A stretch of DNA of 64,000 nt from Bradyrhizobium icense (GTDB taxonomy: Bacteria > Pseudomonadota > Alphaproteobacteria > Rhizobiales > Xanthobacteraceae): the NCBI RefSeq assembly GCF_001693385.1, contig NZ_CP016428.1, positions 6,076,001 to 6,140,000 of the forward strand, given 5' to 3'. Position numbers and translations under genes: made by a program. Positions 9,907 through 18,292 of this stretch are shown piece by piece. Under the pieces are notes generated by a model. The model had not been told where the DNA came from and did no database searches. It saw nothing but the letters and a program-made list of their open reading frames with translations. Numbering within the stretch: the stretch's first letter is position 1; each line of letters starts with the position of its first letter.

Positions 9907-11433
9907 TCACATCGTCGCCCCAAGCACCCAGGGCGCGAACTCGGCGCCGCCGAAGTCAAAACTCTCACTTTTGGTCGGCTGGCCGGATGCCGTCTTCAGC
10001 ATCAATTCGAAAATGCGCTGGCCGCATTGCTGCACGGTTTCCTCGCCATCGAGGATGGTGCCGCAATTGACGTCCATGTCGTCCTCCATTCGCTTGTACA
10101 TCGGCGTGTTGGTTGCGAGCTTGATGGAGGGCGCCGGCTTGCAGCCGAACACGCTGCCGCGGCCCGTCGTGAAGCAAACGAGGTTGGCGCCGCCTGCCAC
10201 CTGCCCGGTCGCTGCGACCGGGTCGTAGCCGGGCGTGTCCATGAAGACAAAACCCTTCTTGGTGATGGGCTCGGCGTAGTTGAGCACGTCGACCAGATTG
10301 GTGCTGCCGGCCTTGGCCATAGCGCCCAATGATTTCTCGAGGATCGTGGTGAGGCCGCCGGCCTTGTTGCCGGGGCTTGGGTTGGCGTTCATCTCGGCGC
10401 CTTCGCGCCTGGTGTATTCTTCCCACCAGCGCATCAGGCCAACGAGCTTTTCGCCGACCTCGCGGCTCACTGCGCGCCTCGTCAGGAGATGCTCGGCGCC
10501 ATAGGTCTCCGGCGTCTCCGAGAGGATCACGGTGCCGCCGTGGCGCACCAAGAGATCGCTCGCCGCGCCCAGCGCCGGATTGGCCGATACGCCGGAGTAA
10601 CCGTCGGAGCCGCCGCATTGCAGCGCCACCGTCAATTCGCTGGCCGGCACGGGTTCACGCTTGACCTTGTTGGCATCCGTTAACGCTTCCTTCACGAAGG
10701 CGACGCCAGCCTCCACCGTCTTGCGGGTGCCGCCGACTTCCTGGATGTCCATCGCGCGCAGGCGTCCGGCGAGCTTCTGCTCTTCCATCAACCCGCCGAT
10801 CTGGTTGACCTCGCAGCCAAGCCCCAGCACGATCACATGGGAGAAATTCGCATGCCGGGCGTAGCCGCCGAGCGTCCGTCGCAACAGCGCGAGCGGCTCG
10901 TTCTGCGTCATGCCGCAGCCGGTCTTGTGGGTCAGCGCCACCACGCCATCGACGTTCGGATAGTCGGCCAGCGGGTTATCGCCGGTGAAGGGGTTCTTCT
11001 TGAACATGTCGGCGACGATGCCGGCGACGTGGGCGCTGCAATTCACCGAGGTGAGGATGCCGATATAGTTGCGCGTCGCCACCCGCCCGTCGGCGCGGCG
11101 GATGCCATCGAAGGTGGCGGGCAGATCGAAATTCGGCACCGGTTTGACGTCGACGCCATAAGCATAGTCCTTGGCGAAATCGCCCATGCCGCAGTTCTGG
11201 GTGTGCACGTGCTGCCCCGGCGCAATCGGCGCGGTGGCAAAGCCGATGATCTGGCCGTAGCGGCGCACCGGCTCACCCTGGGCAATCGACCGGATCGCGA
11301 CCTTGTGGCCCGCCGGAATCCGCTCAGTCGTGGCGACGCCCTCGGCCACCACCATCCCCGGCGGCAGGCTCGCGCGCGCGATCAGCACGCCATCGTCTGG
11401 GTGCAGGCGGATCACGGGTGCGGGGGTGGTCAT
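9907..11433 (-). CDS. UxaA-family sugar-acid dehydratase (altronate/galactarate type)
   Basis: A 508-residue protein with an N-terminal SAF domain (residues about 10-85) and a large C-terminal UxaA/GarD catalytic domain with the conserved HTQNCGMGDF, KTGCGMTQNE and CGGSDGYSGVSANPALG motifs. Family members remove water from sugar acids such as altronate or galactarate to give a 2-keto-3-deoxy acid, using a metal ion. GGAGACACTCCC precedes the ATG. It is the third gene after an Ldh-family dehydrogenase and an HpcH/HpaI aldolase, a set that fits oxidation, dehydration and aldol cleavage of a hydroxy acid. The exact substrate cannot be assigned. Confidence 0.85.
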   Translation of the reverse strand: MTTPAPVIRLHPDDGVLIARASLPPGMVVAEGVATTERIPAGHKVAIRSIAQGEPVRRYGQIIGFATAPIAPGQHVHTQNCGMGDFAKDYAYGVDVKPVPNFDLPATFDGIRRADGRVATRNYIGILTSVNCSAHVAGIVADMFKKNPFTGDNPLADYPNVDGVVALTHKTGCGMTQNEPLALLRRTLGGYARHANFSHVIVLGLGCEVNQIGGLMEEQKLAGRLRAMDIQEVGGTRKTVEAGVAFVKEALTDANKVKREPVPASELTVALQCGGSDGYSGVSANPALGAASDLLVRHGGTVILSETPETYGAEHLLTRRAVSREVGEKLVGLMRWWEEYTRREGAEMNANPSPGNKAGGLTTILEKSLGAMAKAGSTNLVDVLNYAEPITKKGFVFMDTPGYDPVAATGQVAGGANLVCFTTGRGSVFGCKPAPSIKLATNTPMYKRMEDDMDVNCGTILDGEETVQQCGQRIFELMLKTASGQPTKSESFDFGGAEFAPWVLGATM

Positions 11434-11454
11434 GGGAGTGTCTCCTTAAAGACG

Positions 11455-11540
11455 GCGAATAGCAAATAGTGAGTGGCGAATAGTAAACACTGTTACGCCG
11501 CTCTCCATCCCCTATTCGCCATTCGCTACTCGCTATTCGC
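11455..11540. repeat. Long imperfect inverted repeat between aldolase and UxaA genes
   Basis: Two 29-base arms (11455-11483 and 11512-11540), built of gcgaatag-type units, are inverted and match at 25 of 29 positions around a 28-base centre. They form a strong potential hairpin inside the operon, just upstream of the ribosome binding site of the UxaA-family gene. It may modulate expression of the third gene. Confidence 0.75.
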
Positions 11541-11543
11541 GTC

Positions 11544-12323
11544 TCAGGCTTTTCCGCCCGAGTCCTTACGGGTCTGGTTCACCTGCATCTTGGCGTAAGT
11601 CATCATCAAGCCGCTCTCGTTCGAGAGCGTGACGAGCTTGAAGCCCATGTTGATGGCGCGCACTGCGCCCTCGGCGCCGGAGCAGTGGATGCCCGGATTG
11701 AGGCCGCGCTTGCCGCATTCCTTGACGATCTTCTCATAGATCTTGAGGATTTCCGGTTCGTCGCGGTCGAGCTTCGGCACCAGGCCATAGGAGAAGCCGA
11801 GGTCGGACGGGCCGATATAGACGCCGTCGATGCCCTCGACATCGAGGATCGATTCCATGTTCTCGACCGCGGTCCTGGTCTCCATCATCGGCAACAGCAC
11901 GATCTCGTCGTTTGCCGTCTGCTGGTAAGAGCCGGCCGAGCCGTACATGCCGGAGCGGATCGGGCCGTTCGAGCGCGTGCCCTTCGGCGGATACTTGGCG
12001 TACTGGACCAGGTTCTTCGCTTCCTGCGGGGTGTTGATCATCGGGCAGATCACGCCATAGGCGCCGCCGTCGAGTACTTTGCCGATGATGCCGGGCTCGT
12101 TCCAGGGCACGCGGACCATCGGTGTGACGGGGTGGCCGTTCATCGCCTGAAAGCACTGGACCATCGAGAGGTAGTCCTGCACGCCGTGCTGCATGTCGAC
12201 GGTGACGCTGTCGAAGCCGCATTGCGCGATCACTTCGGCCGAGAAGCCTGAGGGGATCGCGAGCCACGCGTTCACCACGGCCTTGCCGGAGGCCCATACT
12301 TTCTTGACGTTGTTGGTTGCCAT
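11544..12323 (-). CDS. HpcH/HpaI-family 2-keto-3-deoxy acid aldolase
   Basis: A 259-residue class II (metal-dependent) aldolase of the HpcH/HpaI family. Visible features are the catalytic His in VDMQHG (residue about 47), the metal ligand Glu in LPMMETRTAVENM and Asp in VYIGPSDLGFSYG. Members cleave 4-hydroxy-2-oxo acids to pyruvate (or a 2-keto acid) and an aldehyde. It lies 51 bases after the Ldh-family gene and before the UxaA gene, so sugar-acid cleavage is one option. The 4-hydroxyphenylacetate cluster just upstream has no other aldolase in the window, so an HpaI-like role for 2,4-dihydroxyhept-2-ene-dioate is a second option. Confidence 0.85.
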   Translation of the reverse strand: MATNNVKKVWASGKAVVNAWLAIPSGFSAEVIAQCGFDSVTVDMQHGVQDYLSMVQCFQAMNGHPVTPMVRVPWNEPGIIGKVLDGGAYGVICPMINTPQEAKNLVQYAKYPPKGTRSNGPIRSGMYGSAGSYQQTANDEIVLLPMMETRTAVENMESILDVEGIDGVYIGPSDLGFSYGLVPKLDRDEPEILKIYEKIVKECGKRGLNPGIHCSGAEGAVRAINMGFKLVTLSNESGLMMTYAKMQVNQTRKDSGGKA

Positions 12324-12374
12324 TGATCGCTTTCCCTTTGTGATCGTTACGATTGTTGCAGTTCGTGAAGTGGA

Positions 12375-13460
12375 TTAGCTGGTGGCGCGCTGGATGCTGG
12401 TCTCGCTGACGCCAACCTCGCGGGCGGTGTTGACGATCGCGGCCCAGGTATCATCAGGCAGCGGCACGCCATTTTTGGTGCGCTCGGCGCGCATCTTGCG
12501 TTCGGGGTCACCGGGGACCAGCACGGATTCGACGCCGGCAATCGGCTTGGTCTCGCGGATGAAGTCGGTATAGCGCGAGATTTCGGCGTCGAAATAATCT
12601 GTCGTGTCGATCACCTTGGGATCGATATAGAAGGCGAGCATGCCGTTGGCGAACTGCCGGCCACCCGAGGTGGCGCCGGTGCCGGTGAGCGCGCCGCCGA
12701 GCAGTTCGCAGATGAAGGCGAGGCCCGAACCCTTGTGCTCGCCGAACGCGCGGATCGCGCCCGTGCCCTTGGTATGGTCGCGTAGCCCGTCCGGAGTGTA
12801 GGGACCGTAGAGTACCGAGGGATCCTCGCTCAGCGTGCCGTCGGCATCTACGAGCGCGCCGGTCGGCAGTTTCTTGCCGCCGCGGCTGGCCACCAGCACC
12901 TTGCCTTCGGCAACGATGGACGTCGCAAAATCGAGCACGATCGGGTCCTGACCCTGGCGCGGAATGCCGACGCAGTAAGGCGCGGTCGAGAGCCGTTTCT
13001 GGACGCCGCCGTACGGCGCGACAAGCAGCGAGCCGGCTGCATTGACGAAGTGAACTGAGACCAATCCTTCGGCGGCAGCCATCTCGGCCCAGTCGCCGAC
13101 GCGCCCGATGTGGCCGGCGTTGCGCAGCGCGATGGCCGAGAGCCCGGCCTTCTTGCACTTCTCGATGCCGGTCCGCACCGCAAATGGCGTTACGGTCTGA
13201 CCATAGCCGAACTTGCCATCGACCACGGCGAGCGACGGGGTGTCGACCACGATCTCGGGGGTCTGGTTGGGAACGACGTTGCCTGTCTTCTTCCAGCGGA
13301 TGTAGACCGGAACCCTGATCACGCCGTGGCTGTCATGGCCGGTGAGATTGGCTGTCGTGAGGTAGGTTGCGATACGGCTGGCTTCCTCGGGCGAGGATTC
13401 CGAATGAGAAAAAACCTCTGCAACGAAATCGATCAGATTGTTGACTTTTATTGTGACCAT
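12375..13460 (-). CDS. Ldh-family NAD(P)-dependent oxidoreductase (malate/L-lactate type)
   Basis: A 361-residue member of the malate/L-lactate/ureidoglycolate/2,3-diketogulonate reductase family, which has a non-Rossmann NAD fold. The conserved GHDSHGVIRVP block with the putative catalytic His45 is present, as are GHIGRVGDWAEMAA, the STAPYCVGIPRQG loop and the DFATSIVAEGKV segment. It interconverts a 2-hydroxy acid and a 2-oxo acid. It is the first gene of the operon with the aldolase and UxaA genes. A perfect 20-bp palindrome lies about 150 bases upstream of its ATG and probably regulates the operon. Confidence 0.88.
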   Translation of the reverse strand: MVTIKVNNLIDFVAEVFSHSESSPEEASRIATYLTTANLTGHDSHGVIRVPVYIRWKKTGNVVPNQTPEIVVDTPSLAVVDGKFGYGQTVTPFAVRTGIEKCKKAGLSAIALRNAGHIGRVGDWAEMAAAEGLVSVHFVNAAGSLLVAPYGGVQKRLSTAPYCVGIPRQGQDPIVLDFATSIVAEGKVLVASRGGKKLPTGALVDADGTLSEDPSVLYGPYTPDGLRDHTKGTGAIRAFGEHKGSGLAFICELLGGALTGTGATSGGRQFANGMLAFYIDPKVIDTTDYFDAEISRYTDFIRETKPIAGVESVLVPGDPERKMRAERTKNGVPLPDDTWAAIVNTAREVGVSETSIQRATS

Positions 13461-13606
13461 GTCCGGATTTCAGCCCTGTCCTTTGCACGGGAAAGCCTGC
13501 ATTTGAGCACCTATCCCCGCGACTCCCGCGCCGGTTTTGATGACCGGCTTGGCCGGCACTTTGAACGAAAAATCGCGCGCGTGTCTATGGCCTCAGTCGC
13601 ATAAGC

Positions 13607-13626
13607 CAAATGATTGCAATCATTTG
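13607..13626. promoter_or_regulatory. Perfect 20-bp palindrome, putative operator
   Basis: CAAATGATTGCAATCATTTG is fully self-complementary. It stands between the divergent upstream side of the Ldh-aldolase-UxaA operon and the 3' end of the MarR gene. A perfect dyad of this length in GC-rich DNA, with an AT-rich composition, is typical of a repressor site of the MarR or GntR kind. The cognate regulator is not identified; the adjacent MarR protein is one candidate. Confidence 0.6.
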
Positions 13627-13671
13627 CCCGGCCGCTATGCATCGGGCCAGTAGCATCATGCAAATTTGCGC

Positions 13672-14157
13672 TTACTCGTCAGCTTCGACCTCGCCGTCAC
13701 CCGTCACCTCCATAGCGGCAAGGCTGCGCTCGAGTTCGCCTAGCATGTCCTGCAATTCGGCGAGCTTGCGCGCGCCATAGCGATCGGTGATCTCGGCGTA
13801 GATCGCTTCCGAAGTGGGCGCGACGGCCTCGATCAGCTTCAACCCCTTGGACGAGATCGACACCTCGCCGCGGCGGAGATCGGCCTTGGCGGTCCGCCGC
13901 TCGATCAGATCGCGCGCTTCGAGATCCCGCAGGATACGCGACAAACTCGGACCCAGCAGGAATGCGACGCGCGCCAGTTCGGTCACCTCGATGGTATCCA
14001 CCGCCGTCAGCGCGCGCAGGATACGCCATTGCTGTTCGGTTAGCCCGTGATTGCGCAAGGACGGACGGAACTGGCGCATCACGGCTTCGCGCGCGCGTAA
14101 AAGCGACATCGGCAGCGAACGCGAGAACTCGCGCATCGGCATGCGGCGGGCCTCCAT
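13672..14157 (-). CDS. hpaR: MarR-family repressor, HpaR-like
   Basis: A protein of about 161 residues with a MarR winged helix-turn-helix (LTEQQWRILRAL, VTELARVAFLLGPSLSRILRDLEARDLIERR, then the DLRRGEVSISSKG wing). The start at 14157 is chosen because AGGAGGAAACG lies directly before it; longer starts up to 14271 have no such signal. It is divergent from hpaH and the homoprotocatechuate genes, as is common for HpaR, which represses the hpa operon until the aromatic acid is present. A 12-bp palindrome in the divergent region is its likely operator. Confidence 0.85.
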   Translation of the reverse strand: MEARRMPMREFSRSLPMSLLRAREAVMRQFRPSLRNHGLTEQQWRILRALTAVDTIEVTELARVAFLLGPSLSRILRDLEARDLIERRTAKADLRRGEVSISSKGLKLIEAVAPTSEAIYAEITDRYGARKLAELQDMLGELERSLAAMEVTGDGEVEADE

Positions 14158-14284
14158 CGTTTCCTCCTGGTCCGAACGCGATCCGTCCGGCGATTTCTTG
14201 CCTGCCATTTTCAGTGGTCCGCCATCGGGAATTCGCGACTCTGCGAAGGATAGAGTTTTGCGGCGCAACAAGCATCAAATCAGT

Positions 14285-14313
14285 TTGCGCCGGATAACTT
14301 AACATGTTAAACA
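14285..14313 (+). promoter_or_regulatory. Putative hpaH promoter with overlapping palindromic operator
   Basis: TTGCGC (14285-14290), a 17-base spacer and TAAACA (14308-14313) form a plausible sigma70-type promoter toward hpaH. The perfect dyad TTAACATGTTAA (14299-14310) covers the spacer and the edge of the -10 box, the position expected for a MarR repressor that blocks RNA polymerase. Confidence 0.55.
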
Positions 14314-14356
14314 AATTTCAGCACCCGCTTTTTGCTGATTGAGCCGGACGCCTCCC

Positions 14357-15163
14357 ATGGCCCTTTCCAAAGACGAAATCCGAAGTGCCGCCGAGCGGCT
14401 CGATGCGGCCGAAAAGACCCGCAAGCAGATCCGCCAGCTTTCGCTCGAACATCCCGGCATAACGATCGAAGATGCCTACGCTATTCAAAAGGTGTGGGTC
14501 GAAATGAAGGTCGCGCAGGGGCGCACCGTCAAGGGCCACAAGATCGGACTGACATCGAAGGCGATGCAGAGCGCGCTTAATATCGACGAGCCGGATTCCG
14601 GCATCCTGCTCGACGACATGTTCTTTGCAGATGGCGGGCTGGTGCCATCGGACCGCTTCATCGCCACCCGCGTCGAGGCCGAGCTCGCCTTTGTGATGAA
14701 GTCGCGGCTGGCTGGACCGGACTGCTCGATGTTCGACGTGCTCAACGCCACCGATTTCGTGGTGCCCGCGCTGGAAATCCTCGACACTCGAGTCGAGCGC
14801 GTCGACCCGCAGACCAAGGCCACCCGGAGAATCTTCGACACCATCGCCGACAACGCAGCGAATGCTGGCATCGTGCTCGGCGGCCGCCCGATCCGGCCGA
14901 TGGACGCCGACCTGCGCTGGATCGGCGCGCTGTGTTTCCGCAACGGCCAGCTCGAGGAGACTGGACTTGCCGCCGGCGTCCTCAACCATCCCGCCACGTC
15001 GGTGGCGTGGCTGGCCAACAAGATTGCGCCGAACGGGCTGGCGCTCGAAGCCGGGCAAGTGGTGCTGGCGGGATCGTTCATCCGCCCGATCGAGACCCGC
15101 AAGGGCGACACGATCCAGGCCGACTATGGACCCTACGGTTCAGTGAGCTGTTACTTCGCCTGA
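14357..15163 (+). CDS. hpaH: 2-oxo-hept-3-ene-1,7-dioate hydratase
   Basis: A 268-residue protein of the HpaH/MhpD/DmpE hydratase family, the same length as E. coli HpaH (about 267). It shows GHKIGLTSKAMQ, DEPDSGILLDDMFF, EAELAFVMK with acidic metal ligands, ATDFVVPALEILDTRV and the C-terminal AGSFIRPIETRKGD. It adds water to 2-oxo-hept-3-ene-1,7-dioate in the lower homoprotocatechuate pathway. The ATG at 14357 fits the family start; an upstream in-frame TTG is less likely. It is the first gene of the plus-strand hpa operon. Confidence 0.9.
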   Translation: MALSKDEIRSAAERLDAAEKTRKQIRQLSLEHPGITIEDAYAIQKVWVEMKVAQGRTVKGHKIGLTSKAMQSALNIDEPDSGILLDDMFFADGGLVPSDRFIATRVEAELAFVMKSRLAGPDCSMFDVLNATDFVVPALEILDTRVERVDPQTKATRRIFDTIADNAANAGIVLGGRPIRPMDADLRWIGALCFRNGQLEETGLAAGVLNHPATSVAWLANKIAPNGLALEAGQVVLAGSFIRPIETRKGDTIQADYGPYGSVSCYFA

Positions 15164-15193
15164 TGCTTTTGGGATCACTGGAGCCATCGCAAC

Positions 15194-15592
15194 ATGCCGC
15201 ACTTCACGATTGAATATTCAGGCAATCTCGATGGCCGCGTCGACATGGGCGCGGTGGTGGAACTGGTCCGGAAGGCTGCCGTCGAGACCGGCATCTTCCC
15301 GCTCGGGGGCATTCGCGTCCGCGCCATCAAATGCGAGCACTATGCGGTCGCCGATGGCCGCGAGGCTTATGGCTTTCTCGACATGGTGCTGCGGCTTGGC
15401 GCGGGCCGCGATCTCGCCACCCGCAAGAAAGCCGGCGAACATATTTTCAAGGCGCTGTCGGCCTATCTTGATCCGGTATTTGCGAACCAAAAGTTCGCGC
15501 TGTCGTTCGACATGCAGATCAACGACAAGGAAACAAGCTGGAAGCGCAACAACATCCACGAAGCTCTGAAAGTGGAGGCTATCCATGGATAA
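15194..15592 (+). CDS. hpaF: 5-carboxymethyl-2-hydroxymuconate delta-isomerase
   Basis: A 132-residue protein of the CHMI tautomerase family. It begins MPHFTIEYSGNL, so removal of Met exposes the catalytic Pro1. The length is close to E. coli HpaF (about 126). It isomerises 5-carboxymethyl-2-hydroxymuconate to 5-oxopent-3-ene-1,2,5-tricarboxylate. The 3' end overlaps the hpaE start by 8 bases, which indicates coupled translation. Confidence 0.92.
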   Translation: MPHFTIEYSGNLDGRVDMGAVVELVRKAAVETGIFPLGGIRVRAIKCEHYAVADGREAYGFLDMVLRLGAGRDLATRKKAGEHIFKALSAYLDPVFANQKFALSFDMQINDKETSWKRNNIHEALKVEAIHG

Positions 15593-17120
15593 GGCGACAC
15601 CAAAGGACCTGTTTCAGGCCAATCGCGACCGCGCGGCTCCTCTGCTCGCCAAGCTGAAGAGCGAAGGCATCGGGCACATGATCGACGGCAAGACTGTGCC
15701 GTCGGTCTCCGGCCGGACATTTGAGACGAAGTCCCCGGTCGATGGCGCGGTGCTGGCGTCGGTCGCCCGCGGCAACGCAGAAGACATCGACCGCGCCGCA
15801 ACCGCCGCCGCAACGGCCTTCAAATCCTGGCGCGACATGTCCGCCGCCGCGCGGAAAAAATTGCTGCATCGCGTGGCCGACGCGATCGAGGACAACGCCG
15901 ATGACCTCGCGGTGCTGGAATGCATCGACACCGGTCAGGCGCACCGCTTCATGGCCAAGGCCGCAATCCGGGCCGCGGAGAATTTCCGCTTCTTCGCCGA
16001 CAAATGTGGCGAGGCCCGGGACGGCCTCAACATGCCCTCCGAGGAGCACTGGAACATCTCCACCCGGGTGCCGATCGGCCCGGTCGGCGTGATCACGCCG
16101 TGGAACACGCCGTTCATGCTGTCGACCTGGAAGATTGCGCCTGCGCTGGCTGCCGGCTGCACCGTCGTGCACAAGCCGGCGGAATGGTCGCCGGTTACGG
16201 CAGACCTGCTGACGAAGCTCGCGAAACAGGCCGGCCTTCCCGACGGCGTGCTCAACACCGTCCACGGCATGGGTGAGGAAGCCGGCAAGGCGCTGACCGA
16301 ACATCCCGCGATCAAGGCGATTGGCTTTGTCGGCGAGAGCTCGACCGGTTCGGCGATCATGGCGCAGGGCGCCCCTACCCTGAAGCGGGTCCATTTCGAG
16401 CTCGGGGGCAAGAACCCCGTGATCGTGTTCGACGACGCCGATCTCGAACGCGCACTCGATGCGGTGGTCTTCATGATCTACTCGCTCAACGGCGAGCGCT
16501 GCACCTCCTCCAGCCGGCTGCTGGTCCAGCAAGGTATCGCTGATAAATTCATCGAAAAGCTGACCGCAAGGGTGAAGGCGCTGAAGATCGGCCATCCGCT
16601 CGACCCGGCGACCGAGATCGGCCCCCTGATCCATGAGCGGCATCTGGCAAAAGTCTGCAGCTATTTCGAGGTCGCGCGAAAGGATGGCGCCACCATCGCG
16701 GTCGGCGGCAGGCCGCATGATGGCCCCGGCGGCGGACATTACGTGCAGCCGACGCTGGTCACCGGCGCGCACTCGAAGATGCGGGTGGCGCAGGAGGAAG
16801 TGTTCGGCCCGTTCCTCACCGTGATCCCGTTCAAGGACGAGAAGGACGCCATCGAGATCGCCAACGGCGTGCAATACGGCCTCACCGGCTATGTCTGGAC
16901 CGGCGACATGGGCCGCGCGCTGCGCGTGGCGGATGCGCTGGAGGCCGGCATGATCTGGCTCAATTCCGAAAACGTCCGCCATTTGCCGACGCCGTTCGGC
17001 GGCATGAAATCCTCAGGCATCGGCCGCGACGGCGGCGACTACTCGTTCGAGTTCTACATGGAAACCAAGCACGTCTCGCTCGCCCGCGGGACGCACAAGA
17101 TTCAGAGACTGGGAGTGTAA
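15585..17120 (+). CDS. hpaE: 5-carboxymethyl-2-hydroxymuconic semialdehyde dehydrogenase
   Basis: A 511-residue NAD-dependent aldehyde dehydrogenase. The catalytic Cys306 (NGERCTSSSRLL) and general base Glu272 (HFELGGKN) are in place, together with the Rossmann GFVGESSTGSAIM loop and the C-terminal PFGGMKSSGIGRDGG segment. It oxidises the ring-cleavage product of homoprotocatechuate. The position between hpaF and hpaD supports this assignment over other ALDH classes. It is about 20 residues longer than the enteric protein, mostly at the N terminus. Confidence 0.92.
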   Translation: MDKATPKDLFQANRDRAAPLLAKLKSEGIGHMIDGKTVPSVSGRTFETKSPVDGAVLASVARGNAEDIDRAATAAATAFKSWRDMSAAARKKLLHRVADAIEDNADDLAVLECIDTGQAHRFMAKAAIRAAENFRFFADKCGEARDGLNMPSEEHWNISTRVPIGPVGVITPWNTPFMLSTWKIAPALAAGCTVVHKPAEWSPVTADLLTKLAKQAGLPDGVLNTVHGMGEEAGKALTEHPAIKAIGFVGESSTGSAIMAQGAPTLKRVHFELGGKNPVIVFDDADLERALDAVVFMIYSLNGERCTSSSRLLVQQGIADKFIEKLTARVKALKIGHPLDPATEIGPLIHERHLAKVCSYFEVARKDGATIAVGGRPHDGPGGGHYVQPTLVTGAHSKMRVAQEEVFGPFLTVIPFKDEKDAIEIANGVQYGLTGYVWTGDMGRALRVADALEAGMIWLNSENVRHLPTPFGGMKSSGIGRDGGDYSFEFYMETKHVSLARGTHKIQRLGV

Positions 17121-17128
17121 CAGCCACC

Positions 17129-17230
17129 GTCGTTCCGGATGGTGCGTAAGCACCAAACCTCAGATGTGCAATTGCGCATCGGGGAACCTCGAGATTCCGG
17201 GTTCGATGCTGCGCATCGCCCCGAAATGAC
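17129..17230. repeat. Intergenic palindromic repeat, family B
   Basis: Inverted arms gtcgttccgg and ccgaaatgac flank inner hairpins (ggtgcgtaagcacc; tgcgcatc pairs; ctcgag). It matches the copy at 27570-27650. It lies between hpaE and hpaD inside the hpa transcription unit. Confidence 0.75.
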
Positions 17231-17248
17231 AAAGCCAGGGAAACGCCT

Positions 17249-18232
17249 ATGCCCGTTCCGACACACACATTCACCCCACCCTTCAACATCATCCGCTGCA
17301 GCCACGCCGTGCTTGATGTCGTCGACCTCAGCAAAAGCCGCGCCTTCTATGAGACTACCGTCGGCCTTCACGTCGAGGACAGCGACGACAAGACAGTGTA
17401 CCTGCGCGGCAGCGAGGAGCATCAGCATCACTCGCTGGTGCTGCGGAAGGCGCCGGCCGCCGCCTGCAATCGGCTCGGCTTCAAGGTCGGCAATGACGGC
17501 GATCTCGACAAGGCCGCGACCTTCTTTTCCGAGAATGGCATCCCTTACGCGTTCGCCGATCAGCCGTTCCAGGGCCGCACCCTGCAGTTCACCGATCCCG
17601 CCGGCTTCCAACTCGAGCTCTATGCGTCGATGGACAAGCGCCCGCACCTGCTGCGGCGCTACGATCTCTACAAAGGCTGCCATCCGCAGCGGCTCGATCA
17701 TTTCAACATCTTCGCGCCCGAGGTTCAGGGCACCATCGACTTCTATGCGCGGCTCGGCTTCCGGCTGACCGAATATGGCGAGGAAGACGGCCCGAACGGG
17801 CGGATCGCGGCGGCCTGGATGCACCGCAAGGGCAATGTCCACGACTTGGCGATCACCAACGGCCGCGGCCCTCGCCTGCACCATTTTGCCTATTGGGTGC
17901 CCACGGCGATGAACGTGCTGCATCTCTGCGACGTGATGGCTTCAAGCGGATATCTGAAGAACATCGAGCGCGGCCCGGGCCGCCACGGTATCTCGAATGC
18001 ATTCTTCCTCTATGTCCGGGACCCGGACGGCCACCGGCTCGAACTCTACACCAGCGACTACTTCACGGGCGACCACGACCACGAGCCGCTGCGCTGGTCG
18101 CTCAAGGACCCGCGCCGGCAAACACTGTGGGGCGCGCCGGCGCCGCGCTCCTGGTTCGAGGAGGGTTCGCCTTTCACGGGGCAGGAGGTTCGCGATCCGC
18201 TCTTCGTCGCCGATGTCACAATTGCGGATTGA
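17249..18232 (+). CDS. hpaD: 3,4-dihydroxyphenylacetate 2,3-dioxygenase (VOC type)
   Basis: A 327-residue extradiol dioxygenase built of two vicinal-oxygen-chelate domains. Probable metal ligands are His151 (RLDHFNIFAP), His212 (LHHFAYWV) and Glu265 (HRLELYTSDY). Their spacing is close to that of the type I homoprotocatechuate dioxygenases of Gram-positive bacteria. It opens homoprotocatechuate to 5-carboxymethyl-2-hydroxymuconic semialdehyde. E. coli uses an unrelated LigB-type enzyme for this step, so the ring cleavage here is of a different class. The C-terminal tail with EPLRWSLKDPRRQTLWG is typical of the subgroup. Confidence 0.9.
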   Translation: MPVPTHTFTPPFNIIRCSHAVLDVVDLSKSRAFYETTVGLHVEDSDDKTVYLRGSEEHQHHSLVLRKAPAAACNRLGFKVGNDGDLDKAATFFSENGIPYAFADQPFQGRTLQFTDPAGFQLELYASMDKRPHLLRRYDLYKGCHPQRLDHFNIFAPEVQGTIDFYARLGFRLTEYGEEDGPNGRIAAAWMHRKGNVHDLAITNGRGPRLHHFAYWVPTAMNVLHLCDVMASSGYLKNIERGPGRHGISNAFFLYVRDPDGHRLELYTSDYFTGDHDHEPLRWSLKDPRRQTLWGAPAPRSWFEEGSPFTGQEVRDPLFVADVTIAD

Positions 18233-18292
18233 TCGGATGGCCCTCCCCGTCTCGCTACCTTCACCGTCAACGGCGCGCAGAAATACGGCGCC

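Noticed and set aside
11544..12323. Firm assignment of the aldolase as hpaI
   Set aside because: The active-site pattern is VDMQHG rather than the DGEHA of enteric HpaI, and the gene is in an operon with Ldh and UxaA genes. The family call is kept but not the symbol.
15579..16982. 467-codon minus-strand open frame
   Set aside because: It is the antisense shadow of hpaE, which has the complete ALDH catalytic residues.
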